Below are positions 1 through 11,890 of a stretch of DNA of 64,000 nucleotides, one piece after another (within the stretch, counting starts at the first letter, position 1; every line of letters starts with the position of its first letter). Position numbers and translations under genes: made by a program. Origin of the DNA: Taeniopygia guttata (Eukaryota > Chordata > Aves > Passeriformes > Estrildidae); the NCBI RefSeq assembly GCF_048771995.1, contig NC_133063.1, positions 6,088,001 through 6,152,000 of the forward strand, given 5' to 3'. Under the pieces are notes generated by a model, which saw only the letters and a program-made list of their open reading frames with translations, made no database searches and was not told the origin of the DNA.

Positions 1-204
1 TCTACTAATGTCCTAATAATTTTTCTCCCTAATGTTGCTAGCAGCTTTTCTGTAGAATAAGAATTTTAGTCATTATATGTTCAAGTGTTTTCATACCCAG
101 CCACTTTTCTTCTCCAGTTTAGGTGCATTATCGATGTAAGCAGTTTTGTCAGAAGCTAGAAGATACATAAACACTTCTGTGCAGCTCTCAGTTCCCATGC
201 TTAA

Positions 205-269
205 ATGGGGGATTGGAGCAGAAGATCTTCAGAGGTTCCTTCCAAGCTCAAACACTCTGTGATTCTGTA
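205..269 (+). mobile_element. CR1 LINE 3'-tail fragment
   Basis: A short match to the CR1 3' end, including the pattern GAAGATCTTCAGAGGTTCCT and the terminal CTGTGATTCTGT repeat. It is immediately followed by a (GT)8 run at 276-291. Confidence 0.7.
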
Positions 270-275
270 ACATAC

Positions 276-291
276 GTGTGTGTGTGTGTGT
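276..291 (+). repeat. (GT)8 microsatellite
   Basis: Uninterrupted GT dinucleotide run directly after the CR1 tail. Confidence 0.9.
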
Positions 292-644
292 TTTCAAGGA
301 TAAAACATAGATATAACAAATGTATGCATTTATCAGATTTAGTTTCCCCTGAAGGCATTCCAGCAGTCACAATTACTTCACTAAGGTTTTATTGAATATC
401 TTCTATACAGACATAAGAAAGATTAACTAATTTACATGAAGCAACTTACAGAACTTTCAAAGCATCATTTGGGATAATGCCAATAAGTAAAATCCAAGAG
501 TCTTGTCATAGACAAAATGAAAAAGAAACCCATTTTTTTATTTTTTTCACTACTTTTTCAGTAATTATGGAACATTGTGTGGGAAGCTCTAACAATTTAT
601 CTGAGAAATCATTATGGCCTCTTTGCAGTGCCTGCACATTAATG

Positions 645-1660
645 CAGGCAAAATATAGAACAGCAGAGGCAATTGGAGATCTGTGTGCTACAGCAGGGTT
701 ACAGTCTTGCTTGTACCACAGAAAATACCGTGGAAAAACTCACGCTGCTGGAGTGCTGTGGTGGACGGACACAGACCCTTTGCAAAGGACAGGCTGGCAC
801 TGAGAGAAGGGACTCCCTTGAATGGGAAAGAGCAACAGAAACACACAGAGCTCTGCCTAGGACAGGTAGTCAGCTGTCTGGGAGTTCACAGGTCAGAATT
901 AGAGGGCAAACCACTGTGGAAAGCATCGTGGTGGATGTCTGCTACAAACCCTCTCATCAGCAAGAAGTAGATAAAGTTTCTTGAGCCAGTTGAAGAAGAC
1001 TCACACTTGGAGGCCTTGGTCCTCATGGAGGGGGCTGAAAACACCCAGATAATCTACTGCAGGAACAACACAGCAGAACACAAGCAGCCACAAAGGTATC
1101 TGAGGTTAATGAACTTCCTAAGACAGCTGATGGAGGAGTGGGTGATGAGGTAAGGTGCTCTGTTGGATCTGGTTCTTACAAACAAGGACAATGGGGACAT
1201 AAGGGGAGTATGGACTGAAGCAGCCAAGAGAGCCTGCAGTGCAGGAACCTGAGAGGAGGAAACCTGTAAATATCAGGATCACAACCCCTCACTACAAGAG
1301 AACAATATTTGACCTGTTCAGGGACTGGTTTGGAAGAATCCCATGGGAGCTGCTCAGAGAAAACAGAGGGCTCGAAAGAACTAATTGACTTTAAAGGACA
1401 TTATTCAGGCTCTAGAAATCAAGCAAGAGTGACAGAATGAATGAATTCCTGACTAGAATCAAATAAAAAAGGAATCATATTTGAGCTAGAAGTGAGGACA
1501 GGTGACCCAGAAGATTTATCTAGACACTGTCTAAGAGTGTAGGGATAGTGCCAGAAAAACTAGAACTCAAGCCACCTGCACTGATCCTACTTTAAGCAGG
1601 GAGTTGGACTAAATTTTCTCCAAAGATCTCTTCCAAATTCAACCAACCTGTTGCTCCAAT
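645..1660 (+). mobile_element. CR1 LINE fragment with ORF2 endonuclease-region sequence, plus a CR1 3' tail
   Basis: Sequence from about 645 follows the CR1 ORF2 pattern. There is a GCAGAGGCAATTGGAGATCTG block, then the endonuclease segment that translates as VVDVCYKP (about 925-950), then CCTCATGGAGGGGGCT and CACAAGCAGCCACAAAGG blocks. The part at 1310-1440 resembles the linker before the reverse transcriptase, and 1590-1660 resembles the extreme CR1 3' end, so most of the reverse transcriptase has been deleted. Stops and frameshifts make it non-functional. Short open frames at 477-984 in this interval are remnants of it, not genes. Confidence 0.8.
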
Positions 1661-4600
1661 GATGGCTGTTTTCAAGCAGTTACTTTTAAATCATCATTTT
1701 CACTTCATTTGAGTATTTTTAATAAGAACAATTTCAAGAGCTATTCCTCTAGTTCAGCACATAATGCAAGAAATTTTAATAAAGACAAAGACAATACATA
1801 TAGCAGACCCTTGACAGAAGAAAACACGTATCTCAGAATGCATTATACTCTTATTACAAAGACTGAAACACAGAACGTGACCTCATGCAATATTAAACAT
1901 AAACTGAAAAGAAGAGAAACATCTCATTATAGACAGTTTTCTACATTTTAAGTAAATTGCAATGCATGTCCTCAGTCCTGGGGGTCTGATGCTGTTCCAG
2001 TTTTGCATATTATAGGTGTAAACACCACTGTCACATCAATTGGTCCTCTTAGTCTTTTACACTATGTATGATTCTGTGGCAGTAGCAGTTATTGTTCTTT
2101 GTTACATTGTAAAATGTATTGACATAAAGCCAATAGTCCGCAGAAGAGTATCTCTTCTAAAAATAAATGAAAAATATGCATTTATTGTTCTTCTGGGCAG
2201 ATAGTTATATTGCACTAAAGCAGATCGCATGTAGCTTAAGTTATAATGTCATTGTAGCTGTGCATTTTCATTTATTTTCTTGTGTCTTAATGCCTTCATG
2301 AATACTTATCTTTGGGACCAGCATTTCCTATGCTAGGTCTCTGTTTAAAACATGATTGTTCTTCTACAGTATGAGCAAACATAGTTTCTTTCTAAGTATA
2401 TAACAGTGAAATTATTTCTCTCTTTCTATATTCCAAACAGAAATGCCATGTTCAGACAAACCCATAACTCAGAATCTAGAAGACAATACAAAAACAAAAG
2501 TTACTTATTTTGTAGAGACAACTTATTAAGAATGTAGTATTTTCAGCGTGATAATTGTTTAAATTATCTGCTTCACCATCAACAAAAGTCTTCTTCTGTG
2601 AAGGTACTTCTTCATTTTCAGGTACAATGCTTAGGGGAAGCAGGGTGTGATCAGCTTCATGGAGCAAAGCAAACCTAGAAAAATGCATCTGAAAATCCAC
2701 AGTCTTATTGGAAGTGGAAAGATGTAAGTCTACCAAAGCCTGGGAGTCTCTAGCTTTTATAAATTCTTCAAGTAGAAGTATGAAATCAATGAGTAATCAG
2801 CAAACAGGAGGATTATTGGAAAAAAGCTCCACAAATTATTTTCAAAACAAGCCATAGCAAAATAATTTCCTCACACATTGTTTTTATGCCGCTCCACTTA
2901 ATTTTAAAACCCTCAGAAATGTAGAGCTGAGAAAGAATTAAAATATTACTAGTCTGAAGCAATGTAAAGCAGTGGATTTTACTTCAGTTTTCAGGAAATT
3001 TGTTTCGGACAAGTAGGGTGATGAGATAGGTAAAACAAATTAATTATTATGAGGTAAGGCATTGGCTTCCAAAGCATCGTAGGGAAAGAAAAACCTCAAA
3101 AGCCCCAATTCAAAACAATGGAATAATATCTAGGGAAGGAACCATTAGACCATTAACTAGTAGCTGACTTCTATAGCCTCAGAATTAAGGTGGGGAGCTC
3201 CAAAGGAAGGACATTTGTAGATACCATTTTCTGAGCAGGCTTAATCCAATAGTTTGAAATTATTTGAAGTACTAAATGGAAAGAGAGAGGTGAGTATTTT
3301 TTTCCTCTCTTGAGTTAGATGTGTTCAGCCAAGACTTTCCTATGGAGAAGGATTCTTCCCTTATATAGTGCCGGGTGAATGTACAAGAATGTTCTGGAGA
3401 AATGTCAAAATGGGTTTTATGATTGTTAATGCTCCAACTTCCTTGCTTGGCCTTCCTTGTTGATTTTTATTGTTATCAGCTTAATTCATATCTCCCAAGT
3501 ACATGAGATGTTCTCAGATACGCTTTTTGACACACATATGAGAAACCTGTGTAATTCCGCATCTGTCATGCAGAATTAGCAACCACAATCTGAAAGCTTA
3601 GGTTTGTTTCTTAAGAGTTTGTTTACAGCAAAGTAAACAATGTGACATCAAGGGAAGGAAATTATTGGTTACAAAGGCAAACAGAGCCAAACAATTGATT
3701 ATCTGACTCACTGGGTTTTAGATGACTCAATGGACTTCTGAAAAGATTCTGTTAATAAATAAAAAAAATTAAATGCCTTTTTTTTAACATTTTGGAAGTG
3801 ATTTTGTTTAAAAGCAGACCTCATAGTCCTTGGCTCTTTGCATTAATAATTTTTCAGCCAGCCTCTCTTGTTTGATGAAGGACTGCAAAATCTGGCTGAG
3901 AGCAATTTAGAGGAATAATTTTATCACTTCATCAGATAAATCACATCACTGCTCTTCCCAGGAAATTTGACAAGCAGAGAAAGCAAGGGGAGCTGCAGTG
4001 AATTTCCAATGAAAGCCTATGTTTACTTTTGGAGCAGATATTTTCAGCACATTTGGTTTAACTCATTGTCACGGACCCAAAACACAGGCTGACAACAATG
4101 AGAAGTGGACTAAAGGATAACAAAAAAATACCAAGATGACTTAAGACATTTTTCAAAGCAAATGTAAGTATTCAATTGTTACACAGTGTTCAGTTTTTTA
4201 TTTTAAGCCTTCTGCCATATATGAAGTTGTAAAACCAAAATTAATTCAGGTTCTAATTTACATATTTCAGAACATTTTAAGGTGATAATCCAAGCAGAGT
4301 CATGCTTTAATCAAATATGTTAGTGTGCAAACCTTAAGGTGATTTTCATAGCTACAGCTGAGTCACTAAGGCAGCTCAGCCACTCAGTGAAATAAATATA
4401 ATAAATTAAAGGTACTTGTAATTAGCTGTCTGTATTTATCACTCTTTTGCTTTTCACTGCATTTGAATATTCTCAGGGTTGATTTAATAAAATCTCCTTT
4501 GGCAGAATTTTTCTTATGTCTTTCCTTTACTTTCCTCTAAAAAGGATCTTTGTAAACATGAAAAAACCCAGATTACAACTAGTATTAAATGAAGTACAGA

Positions 4601-5640
4601 CACAAAATGGTTGTTTGGGGATTTTCAAGTCTCTGCACTATTTGTTTGCTTTATTCTACACACGTCTCAGAGGATAAGAAGCTGATCATTATGACCTGAA
4701 CTGAGTTTCTGTATGCCTTTTCATGCATTTGTGGCACTAACTTTCTTTTTTCTTTTTTTTACTGCCTTGGTAGAAGGTGGCAATGAAACCAAATATGTAC
4801 CATTTAAGGCTGTCTTTCCCATAAATAGACGGTTTTTGATGTCAATAACCTGCTAAGATCTGCCATCAGTGCCACAATTACAATGGCATTAAAAGTGCTC
4901 CTCTTCCATTTACTCCTGTCTGACTCATCTGTTACCAGTACAACCAATGTTCCCTTCCACTGCCCAGTTACCTCCTAAGTGGCGAGGTAGATCTTGCCAT
5001 ATTAACTGGTTGTTGATGCAGCATGAGCTCAGGAGAAAAGGTACTGTTTTTCACCATTAGAATCTTCACAGCTGTGGGTGACCTAGTGCAACTACAGCCA
5101 GCCTGCCATCACAGGAATGGCTATGCTCCACTGCTCCTCTCCATCCACTCTTTCTCAGCCAACAACAGACATTCAGAAGCAAACTCGGATATAAATTAAA
5201 GTTCCTAGAATGACCAGTTCCAGAGATAGCCCCACCACTACTTGGGCTGTCCTGGCAGTGCTCCATTGGTTGGAGAAACAGGGCAGACAAAGAACTAGCA
5301 ATCCATGACATATTTTCTGAGGTAAGGAAAGCTTCCTTTAGAATTTGGGTTTGCAAGGAGCTGTTTTGAACTGAAGTGGACACCAGCTATCAGACGTGCA
5401 TGCAGTGAGGTGATCTGAAGGTGAACTCCTTCCTCGCAGCTCAGTTACTTCCTCAGTTGTAAGAGACAGCAAAGGGAAAGTGCTCAGGCTCTAAGAGCAT
5501 TTCGTGTCATGATGAGCATGTTTCTGAAAGTAGACACAGCTGTAACAGGGTGGTGTAAATACAAAAAAAAAAACCCCAAAGCTCCTGTTTTCTTTATTTC
5601 TCCCAAATAAAGAAATAGACAAATGAATGGCCTCCCACTC
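1661..5640. other. Intergenic DNA, nothing recognised
   Basis: AT-rich unique-looking sequence. The open frames here (for example at 2476-2736 and 5066-5383 on the minus strand) have no recognisable homology and no coding context. I see no RNA gene or repeat that I can name. Confidence 0.5.
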
Positions 5641-5682
5641 TTTTTTTTTTTTTTTTTTGTTTTTTTTTTGTTTTTTTTTTTT
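5641..5682 (-). repeat. Poly(T) tract with two G interruptions
   Basis: About 40 thymines broken by two G residues. On the minus strand it is a poly(A)-like stretch at the end of the LTR-like material at 5700-7190, so it could be either a retroposition tail or a simple low-complexity tract. Confidence 0.85.
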
Positions 5683-5699
5683 GTACCTGCATTCTCCTA

Positions 5700-6430
5700 G
5701 ATTTCAGGTTGCTCTGTGGCTACTCTCAAAGAAACTCAAAATACATACACTGAAAAACTGGTTTGTTTATGTGAGTTTGTGGGCCCCACGTCAGGCAACT
5801 CCCTGAGGGCTCCCCTGGCAGGGAAAACCCTCCTGAAGCAGTTCTTTGTCAGGAAAAGCAGATGCACAGGACTTTTTCGGTCTTCAGGTTCTTGTTTGAT
5901 CATTATTTTATCATGACTTCAGCACACTGTCTGCACCCAGACTCTGCATGCAGGAAAAGCAGCGCAAAAATGGCTAACCAACTCATGTTACAAGGTCTTT
6001 TTAAGTCTAATCAAAAACTAAACTACCCAATTAAGAAGTGACACCTAGATTATTGCCCTTTCTAACCCAATAACTGACCCCTAAAGACCTTCAATGTGGA
6101 TTTTTCTACCCAATTACAAGATACCACCCAAACCCAAGAAGAAGAAGGAAGAAGAAGAAAGAAGAAAGGAACTCAAGACAACACTGTGTACCCTCCATTT
6201 GTACCTATCTACAGTATGCTAAAAATCCTAAAATCTAAATTTCTCACTCCATGTGACATACTAAACTACTCTCTACAATCTCTACAATCTCACACTTTTG
6301 TGGTCTCTAGTTTACTCGGAGTCTTAGGAGGCCTTCTCCATGAATGAGGGTCAAAGTCAGTGTTTTCCTTGGAAGTCAGAGCACCCCAGGGCAGACAAGG
6401 GGATATTCCACTTGCCGTGGGTTCCCACCA
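5700..6430 (-). mobile_element. Possible retroviral LTR-derived sequence, class unresolved
   Basis: This block differs in composition from its surroundings. On the minus strand the sequence near 5780-5800 (GTTGCCTGACGTGGGGCCC) resembles the primer-binding region found just inside some ERVK-class proviruses. A purine-rich GAA/GGA tract lies at 6137-6170. I cannot place clear TG/CA ends or a target duplication, so the element type and borders are inference only. Confidence 0.3.
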
Positions 6431-6432
6431 TT

Positions 6433-6460
6433 TATTTCTATACTATACAGTATAGAAATA
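6433..6460. repeat. AT-rich hairpin, 12-bp arms with a 4-base loop
   Basis: Perfect inverted repeat: arms 6433-6444 and 6449-6460, loop ATAC. It lies at the boundary between two LTR-like blocks. Confidence 0.85.
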
Positions 6461-6528
6461 CTATACTGGAGGTGGATGTTTCAGTTCCTTGATGAAGAAG
6501 GGTAGCACTCACTGCAGCCACAGAGTGT

Positions 6529-7190
6529 TGAGGCACTGTCTCACTGTCCCCCTGTGTGGCAGAGAGCACCATGAGAGGGACCTCCCCGGGTCTCTGCTGA
6601 GACTTTCAGGTGTTGGTGGCGCTTGCATGAGAGTACTGCTACGATCTGAGGCAAAGGAGTGAAGGACAAGACACTTTTATGGGCTCCGAGGATGTTTTAC
6701 TCCAGAGACAGGTCAGGAACAAGTGCCAAAGAAATGGAGTTGAGCTAGGGTATATAAAGGGAGTGTCTGTGAGGGGTGGAAACATTACACAACCAATGGG
6801 AAGACATCAAGGGAGGAGTACAGAGCTGAGCACATCCAATGGGGATAACACAGGGGAGGGAAGAAGCCTCACAGACAAATCCTCTATCGAACAAGGGGTG
6901 ATTGACATAGAACATTCTCGAAGAAAATGGGTGGAACTGGGTTGATGGACAGGAGAGGGGGGCAGCACAACTTAGATTGACATGAACATGTAAGGTAGAA
7001 GGGGTGGAACAGAGAGATTGACAACTTGAGGGCCAGCCAAGTGCCAGGAAAACTAAGGAGTAAAAAAAACTTGGGACAAACCATTGTGCGGGGAAGGAAT
7101 GGTGGGTACCTTGGGCAAAACCTTTGGAACTAACTAACATCAAATAACTGACTTTCATAATAAAACAACTGTAAAGATATAAAAACCCAC
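6529..7190 (-). mobile_element. Probable endogenous retrovirus LTR (U3-R-U5-like), minus orientation
   Basis: Read on the minus strand, the block has two CCCATTGG/CCATTGG (inverted CCAAT) motifs (about 6835 and 6795) upstream of a TATATA-containing promoter-like site at 6748-6757. About 70 bases further is an ATAAAAG sequence, then a CT-rich U5-like stretch. That order of CCAAT, TATA and poly(A) signal is typical of a retroviral LTR. A TGTTGAGGCA at 6532 may be one end. I could not find a convincing matching end or target duplication. Minus-strand open frames here (for example 6745-7158) are judged to be chance. Confidence 0.5.
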
Positions 7191-10100
7191 AACCACAAAG
7201 AAGTATTTGTTAAACTCAAGAAAAAGTAATTCAGTGATATGTCCATAAAATCACATGGAGTCTTTCAACTGCAACATGGCCTGAGGGGGTATGCTGGACT
7301 TTATCACTCAGCATTATAAGGACAAGACAGGACATCAAAACTCTCACTTCATGGAAGTTAAGGGAAAACAGCACCATATCCCTGTCTCTGCACATTCTTG
7401 GTTGTGAACAAGAACAGAGCCTTTTCTTTCTCACCAGTTTTTAGTACAAATGCTGAAACACATTAGTTATTCCATACTACCCTGCTGGACACCCCAAAAG
7501 GCATAACCTCCTTGGTGCAAAGCTTGTCTTTATATGGCCAGCTATGAATACAAAATCTACCATGCTCCTTCTTGCAATGCTGCTCAGCACTGCAGTATTT
7601 CTTTACATTTCAAGGAGAAAAGAAGAGGTAAACCTCATTAACATTGGACTAATTGCTCCAAAAACCTTAACACTCTTCACAAAGAAAGAAAGCTCTTGCC
7701 ATTTACAAAATAGATAGATTGAACTGATACCAAATTGAATCAATCAACACATAAAAAGCATGCAGAAGTAAAAGGCACACATCTAACAGATATAAAAGCC
7801 CCTTTATAAACAACAAAGACCTCAATTATCGTTCAACTTACTGGAATACTAAATGTTACTAAAACCACTCTGTTTCTGACAGATTCGCATTATTTCTCTG
7901 GTATGTGGAGAAGTAGCTATTTGAAAAGCATTAGCTATTTTCTTTTTTTTTTTTTTTAGTATGCAATTCAAAGCAATTAAAACCCTATCTTCTTTTATAT
8001 CAGGTGAGGAAAACAGGATGACTTCTTTTGCTTCCTGTTCAAATTGAACGGCAGATGTGTCAAAAATTTCTGAGAACAATGGCACATTGCAATATAACTG
8101 AAACTTTTACAAAAAAAAAAAAAAAAAGGGGAAATGAAATATTTAAAAGGAAATAAAATAATTTAAATATCACAAAAGTGTTACTAGGTTATTCTCAACT
8201 GCACTGTCCAGCAACATCTTTAAAGTGGTCACCTGCTTTCTAACTCAGCTGAGTTAGGTACTGAGTGCCTAAACCAGCTGATGCAAGCCAGGTTAAGTCC
8301 TGAGGCTCTTGCTGGAAGTTATCTCGACCTAGAAACACTGGATTTGCCCATGGGAAAATAAGGGAAACACAGCATATAATCTTTCAAGAATCAGGGTGCC
8401 CACCTGTCCAAGTACTGGAGTTGCAGACCTGGAGTAATCAGTTTTTTTTCAGAACAGATGAACCCACCAAGTGGGGGAAGCAGGCTTCTAGCTAGAATAG
8501 GAATAGGCTGCTAACTTTAACACTTTTAACTTTCTAAATAGTTTGCTTATACTTACTGTACAAATTTACAACTTTTTGCCTCTTTCCATTTTTGCACATG
8601 CAGATTTCTCCTGCCACTTTCTGCATTTTTTAAGTACAAAAGGTGAAAGGATATGCTTTAAGAATTACTGAACATGCATGCAGAAATTTGGTGGGAAAAG
8701 TCACATAACAGTGGCAGGAAGACAGCATTTCAAAGTAAGGCAGAATTGTTGAATCAGTTGTATTGCCAGCTTCAATTCTCATGGTTCATAATTTCCAAGA
8801 GATTGATTTAGCAGCTTTTCCAGTATTTGGAAATAAAATGACTCAGTGCTACATTTCTTATTATGCCCTTAGGGCATTGCACAGGATGCAAAATGCTCCC
8901 TGGGCACCCCTACCTGACCATCAGATTGGGGTTCTGCACAAATGTTCCATGATGTGTTTCTCTTGGAAGGATAACCATGTAGCTTTAGGCATCCGAGCTG
9001 CCAGAGAGACTGAAATCTTGAATTATCAGTGACTTTCCTCTCTCTCTTTCTTCCCCCAGCCATCCATTCTTTAGGAAAAGGAGGAGCAGCTCTTTAGGAG
9101 CTGCTCAGTTGACCTGACAAGATATTTCCCTTAATTCCTAGGGATAGAGGATCTGTTTTATTTTCATACGAATCTGCCAGTCTCAATTCATCTGCTTACT
9201 ATAGCACAAGTAAATTGGCATTCTTGCTTCAAAGAAAGACATTAAGCTCACTTAAGTAACACATTTCCCCAGAGGGGGACAAAAGAAGTACAGAAAAAGC
9301 TCTCTACCCTGTTCTTCTCTGGCAGAAGGCTTGGCTGGAGACAGGGAGGGATCATGTTAGCTTTGAGGCAGGGGCTAAATCTGCATGAGCACATTAATTT
9401 TTTTTACGTTTTCTGCCTTCTTCACTGGTTCATTCAGAGGCAAAATGCAATACATCTTGTCTGTGTCAATTCAAGTCATATGTCAGATGTGGAATTTACC
9501 TATATCATAATATAATACATAAATATACTTATTTTCAAATATTTGGGGAGGGTATGGAGGGTAAATGTAGAAAATTGTGGGGAACACAGATTTGGGGAAA
9601 GATAAGACTGCAGTGGGGATTATTTTAGGGGAAAATCTTATATTAGAAAACCTTTATTTCAGTTGATGCATATATTGTGAACCATACAGTCAGTAAATTT
9701 GAGGAAAATTACTCTGGCAAAAATAGCCATTATGCCTTTGAAACATGAAGAGTTTTGAATAAGCTGTAATTAAGAATGAAATAGTAGGGTTAGCTGGCAG
9801 GGTTGAAAGAGAGTGAGTATTTGGAATGAGCAAAGAGAAATGCTTTTTTTTTTTTTGCTTTTTTTTTTTTTTTTTTTAATCCAGACACTCTTACTATGTA
9901 CCTACTGTAAATGGTTATTCCTTATTTCAGGAGATTATGATACCACCATTCTTTCTGGATAATTTACCAAATGTTCATACTAAAAAAGTCAAAAAGCCAT
10001 GGAAATTGCTTTTTAGAATATCCCAAGCCACTGCAACAACATATTAAAACATTTTGTCACTTGGTGCTGAGGACTGACATGCTAATGTGAATAGTAAGGG

Positions 10101-10214
10101 ATAATTTTGACACACATGTTGTAACCCCACTTTAGTTCCACAGTCTCCATAAGTATTCTCATCAGATTTGGTTTTTCATATGGACACAGTTTTTTTTGAG
10201 ATGGCACCAGACTT
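7191..10214. other. Intergenic DNA with homopolymer tracts, no gene recognised
   Basis: Contains poly(A) or poly(T) runs at about 7944-7958, 8110-8127 and 9844-9877. It also holds a perfect 18-bp palindrome at 8240-8257 (CTAACTCAGCTGAGTTAG) and a 9-bp stem with a 5-base loop at 9084-9106. Small open frames show no recognisable homology. Confidence 0.5.
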
Positions 10215-10574
10215 TCAGATGTTGATATTTAAGGATATTTTTCTCCAAGTTCAAAAATGGTCCATCACATCAAGTAGGGAATTAAGCAAAAGTGGCAGGA
10301 GGTCTAAATGGATGAGCAAAGAACTTGTGATTGAACTTGGACATAAAAAAATTGTACAATAGGTGGAAGCACCAACAGGAGGACTATAGAGTTGCTGTCA
10401 TGTCTTGTAGAGATGAGGATAGGAAAGTCAAGGTCAACATGAAAGGAGCATGGGATGCAAATGGGAAGAAGAACGTTGTTCACAAGTACATAAACAGCAA
10501 AAGGAAAACATGGACCTGCCGCTGAATGGGGTAGGGGAGCTGATAATAAAGAACACAAAATAGGCCAGCATATT
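10215..10574 (+). mobile_element. CR1 LINE ORF2 fragment, 5' part of an interrupted copy
   Basis: Matches the CR1 ORF2 region between the endonuclease and the reverse transcriptase. Blocks include ATTTTTCTCCAAGTTCAA, AATGGATGAGCAAAGA, and the frame that translates as VHKYINSKRKTWTC, the counterpart of the CR1 YKYIGSKRKT motif. The copy is interrupted at 10575 and continues at 11168. Confidence 0.8.
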
Positions 10575-11167
10575 TTTTTTGGTTCATGTTTATTTTATTA
10601 AGTTTTATTAAGTTGATTGTTAAATGGTTTGTTCTGTTATCCCCATATTTTCCCCAAGCTGGTTTCTTCCTAGGTTGTGCCCTCCCTTCCATCTGTCCCT
10701 CAAAGTATCCCCTTCCTTTATTCCCTGCCTGTCAAGGCAGCCCTGCCGCTTCTTAGAGAACATTCTCCACCATTCATTATTTAGACCAATCCCCAACCAA
10801 GACTTTTCTGCTCTCCCCTATCCTGGTTGGTTTCTGCCCCTAAACTCCACCTCAAGTACCACCCCACTGGCTGTCCTGTTGTATCCACCCCCTGTTTTGC
10901 TGCACCTTAAAACCCCATGCACAGAGATGCTCGGGGCTCTCCTGGTTCTGGTCCCTGGTTCCAAAGTTTGTTGGAACTTCAGGACTGGAGATCTCTTCCT
11001 TCTCTGCTCGGTCCCTGGCCTGCTGCTCAGGAACACCATCCCTCTGCAGGGAACACTGCTGGCTCCCAGGTTCTGCCTTTGGCTTCACCCCAGCCAGGGC
11101 AGTTCCCCACACTTGCCGCTCCACCAGAGCAAAGCAGAGTTAGCTCGGGGTCCAGTGCACAGTGGCA
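10575..11167 (-). mobile_element. 593-bp insertion with poly(A) end and 6-bp target duplication: candidate retrocopy
   Basis: The host CR1 is collinear with its consensus on both sides once this piece is removed. CATATT occurs at both borders (10569-10574 and 11168-11173), as expected for a target-site duplication. On the minus strand the insertion ends in several overlapping AATAAA motifs (about 10590-10610), followed about ten bases later by a run of A residues ending at the duplication. That is the structure of a retroposed polyadenylated RNA. The inserted sequence is GC-rich compared with its surroundings. I do not recognise its source. The open frames on both strands (183 codons on plus, 90 on minus) match no family I know. 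An LTR is the main alternative, because the minus strand begins with TG. Confidence 0.6.
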
Positions 11168-11419
11168 CATATTAATCTTCTCTGAGTTGGTCTTTATCAG
11201 TAAGAAAAACCTTCAGCAATCCCAGGCCCCTCAAACCACAGGCAAAGTCTGGAGCAAGAAAAACTTACGCTTCACAGAAGAAGACTAGGTTGAAGAGAGC
11301 TTAAAAAACTAGACATACATAAGTCCATGGGGCCCGAGAGAGCCTTCTGATTTCAGTGCAGGGCCATTCTTGATAGTATTAAAATAATCATGGTGACTGA
11401 TTTTAAAGAACATATTCAA
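11168..11419 (+). mobile_element. CR1 LINE ORF2 fragment, middle part of the interrupted copy
   Basis: Resumes the CR1 seen at 10215-10574. Recognisable blocks are CCTTCAGCAATCCCAGG, TCTGGAGCAAGAAAAACTTA and AAACTAGACATACATAAGTC followed by CATGGGGCC, all in the order of CR1 ORF2 upstream of the reverse-transcriptase core. It is broken again at about 11420. Confidence 0.8.
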
Positions 11420-11844
11420 TGCAGGTGGTTCGGGGTGCAGTGGCAATGAGAGCTGCAGGTTGGAGCCTGAGGCAAAAGGTCAGGAACTGCTGAACCTTGG
11501 CACAGCAAAGGGCACTGGGGCTGGACACTGAGGCACTGCAGGAGCCCATGAACCCCAGACTTGCATATTTTCAGACTACAGGGATATAAAAGCTCCTTTG
11601 TTCAGGATGCCACCTAAGAGGGCAGCTCAAGCTGTTATTTAGTCACTGTACCAATTGTTTTAAGAACTGGGACATAAGAGACTGCCATGGGAAATGTGGA
11701 GTCGAGCCAGTAAGGAAATCTGATCTGACTGTGTGAGTGTGGGGTTTGTGCAAAGGGGCTTCAGCACCAGCTCAGGTGGTGAAATTATGGAAATGGCTCC
11801 TGGCTGGTTGGACAGGGAAGTTTCCTTAAGACTGGTATTGGTGA
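11420..11844 (+). mobile_element. Second insertion in the same CR1, candidate small LTR
   Basis: About 425 bp with no CR1 similarity, flanked by TCAA at 11416-11419 and 11845-11848, which could be a 4-bp target duplication. The inserted piece starts with TG and has a promoter-like GGGATATAAAAGCTCC at 11581-11596. The right end is not the expected CA, so either a border has decayed or the type is different. The orientation given is from the TATA-like site only. Confidence 0.4.
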
Positions 11845-11890
11845 TCAAGGCTGGAATAAAGCAAATGTCACACTCAGCTTAAAAAATATT
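11845..11890 (+). mobile_element. CR1 LINE ORF2 fragment, last part of the interrupted copy
   Basis: The block GGCTGGAATAAAGCAAATGT, followed by CACACTCAGCTTAAAAAA, continues the CR1 ORF2 order directly after the sequence at 11400-11419. No CR1 similarity is seen beyond about 11890. Confidence 0.7.

Noticed and set aside
10624..11175. 183-codon plus-strand open frame
   Set aside because: It falls inside the poly(A)-ended insertion and runs antisense to its likely transcript. It has no recognisable domain and overlaps equally open frames on the other strand.
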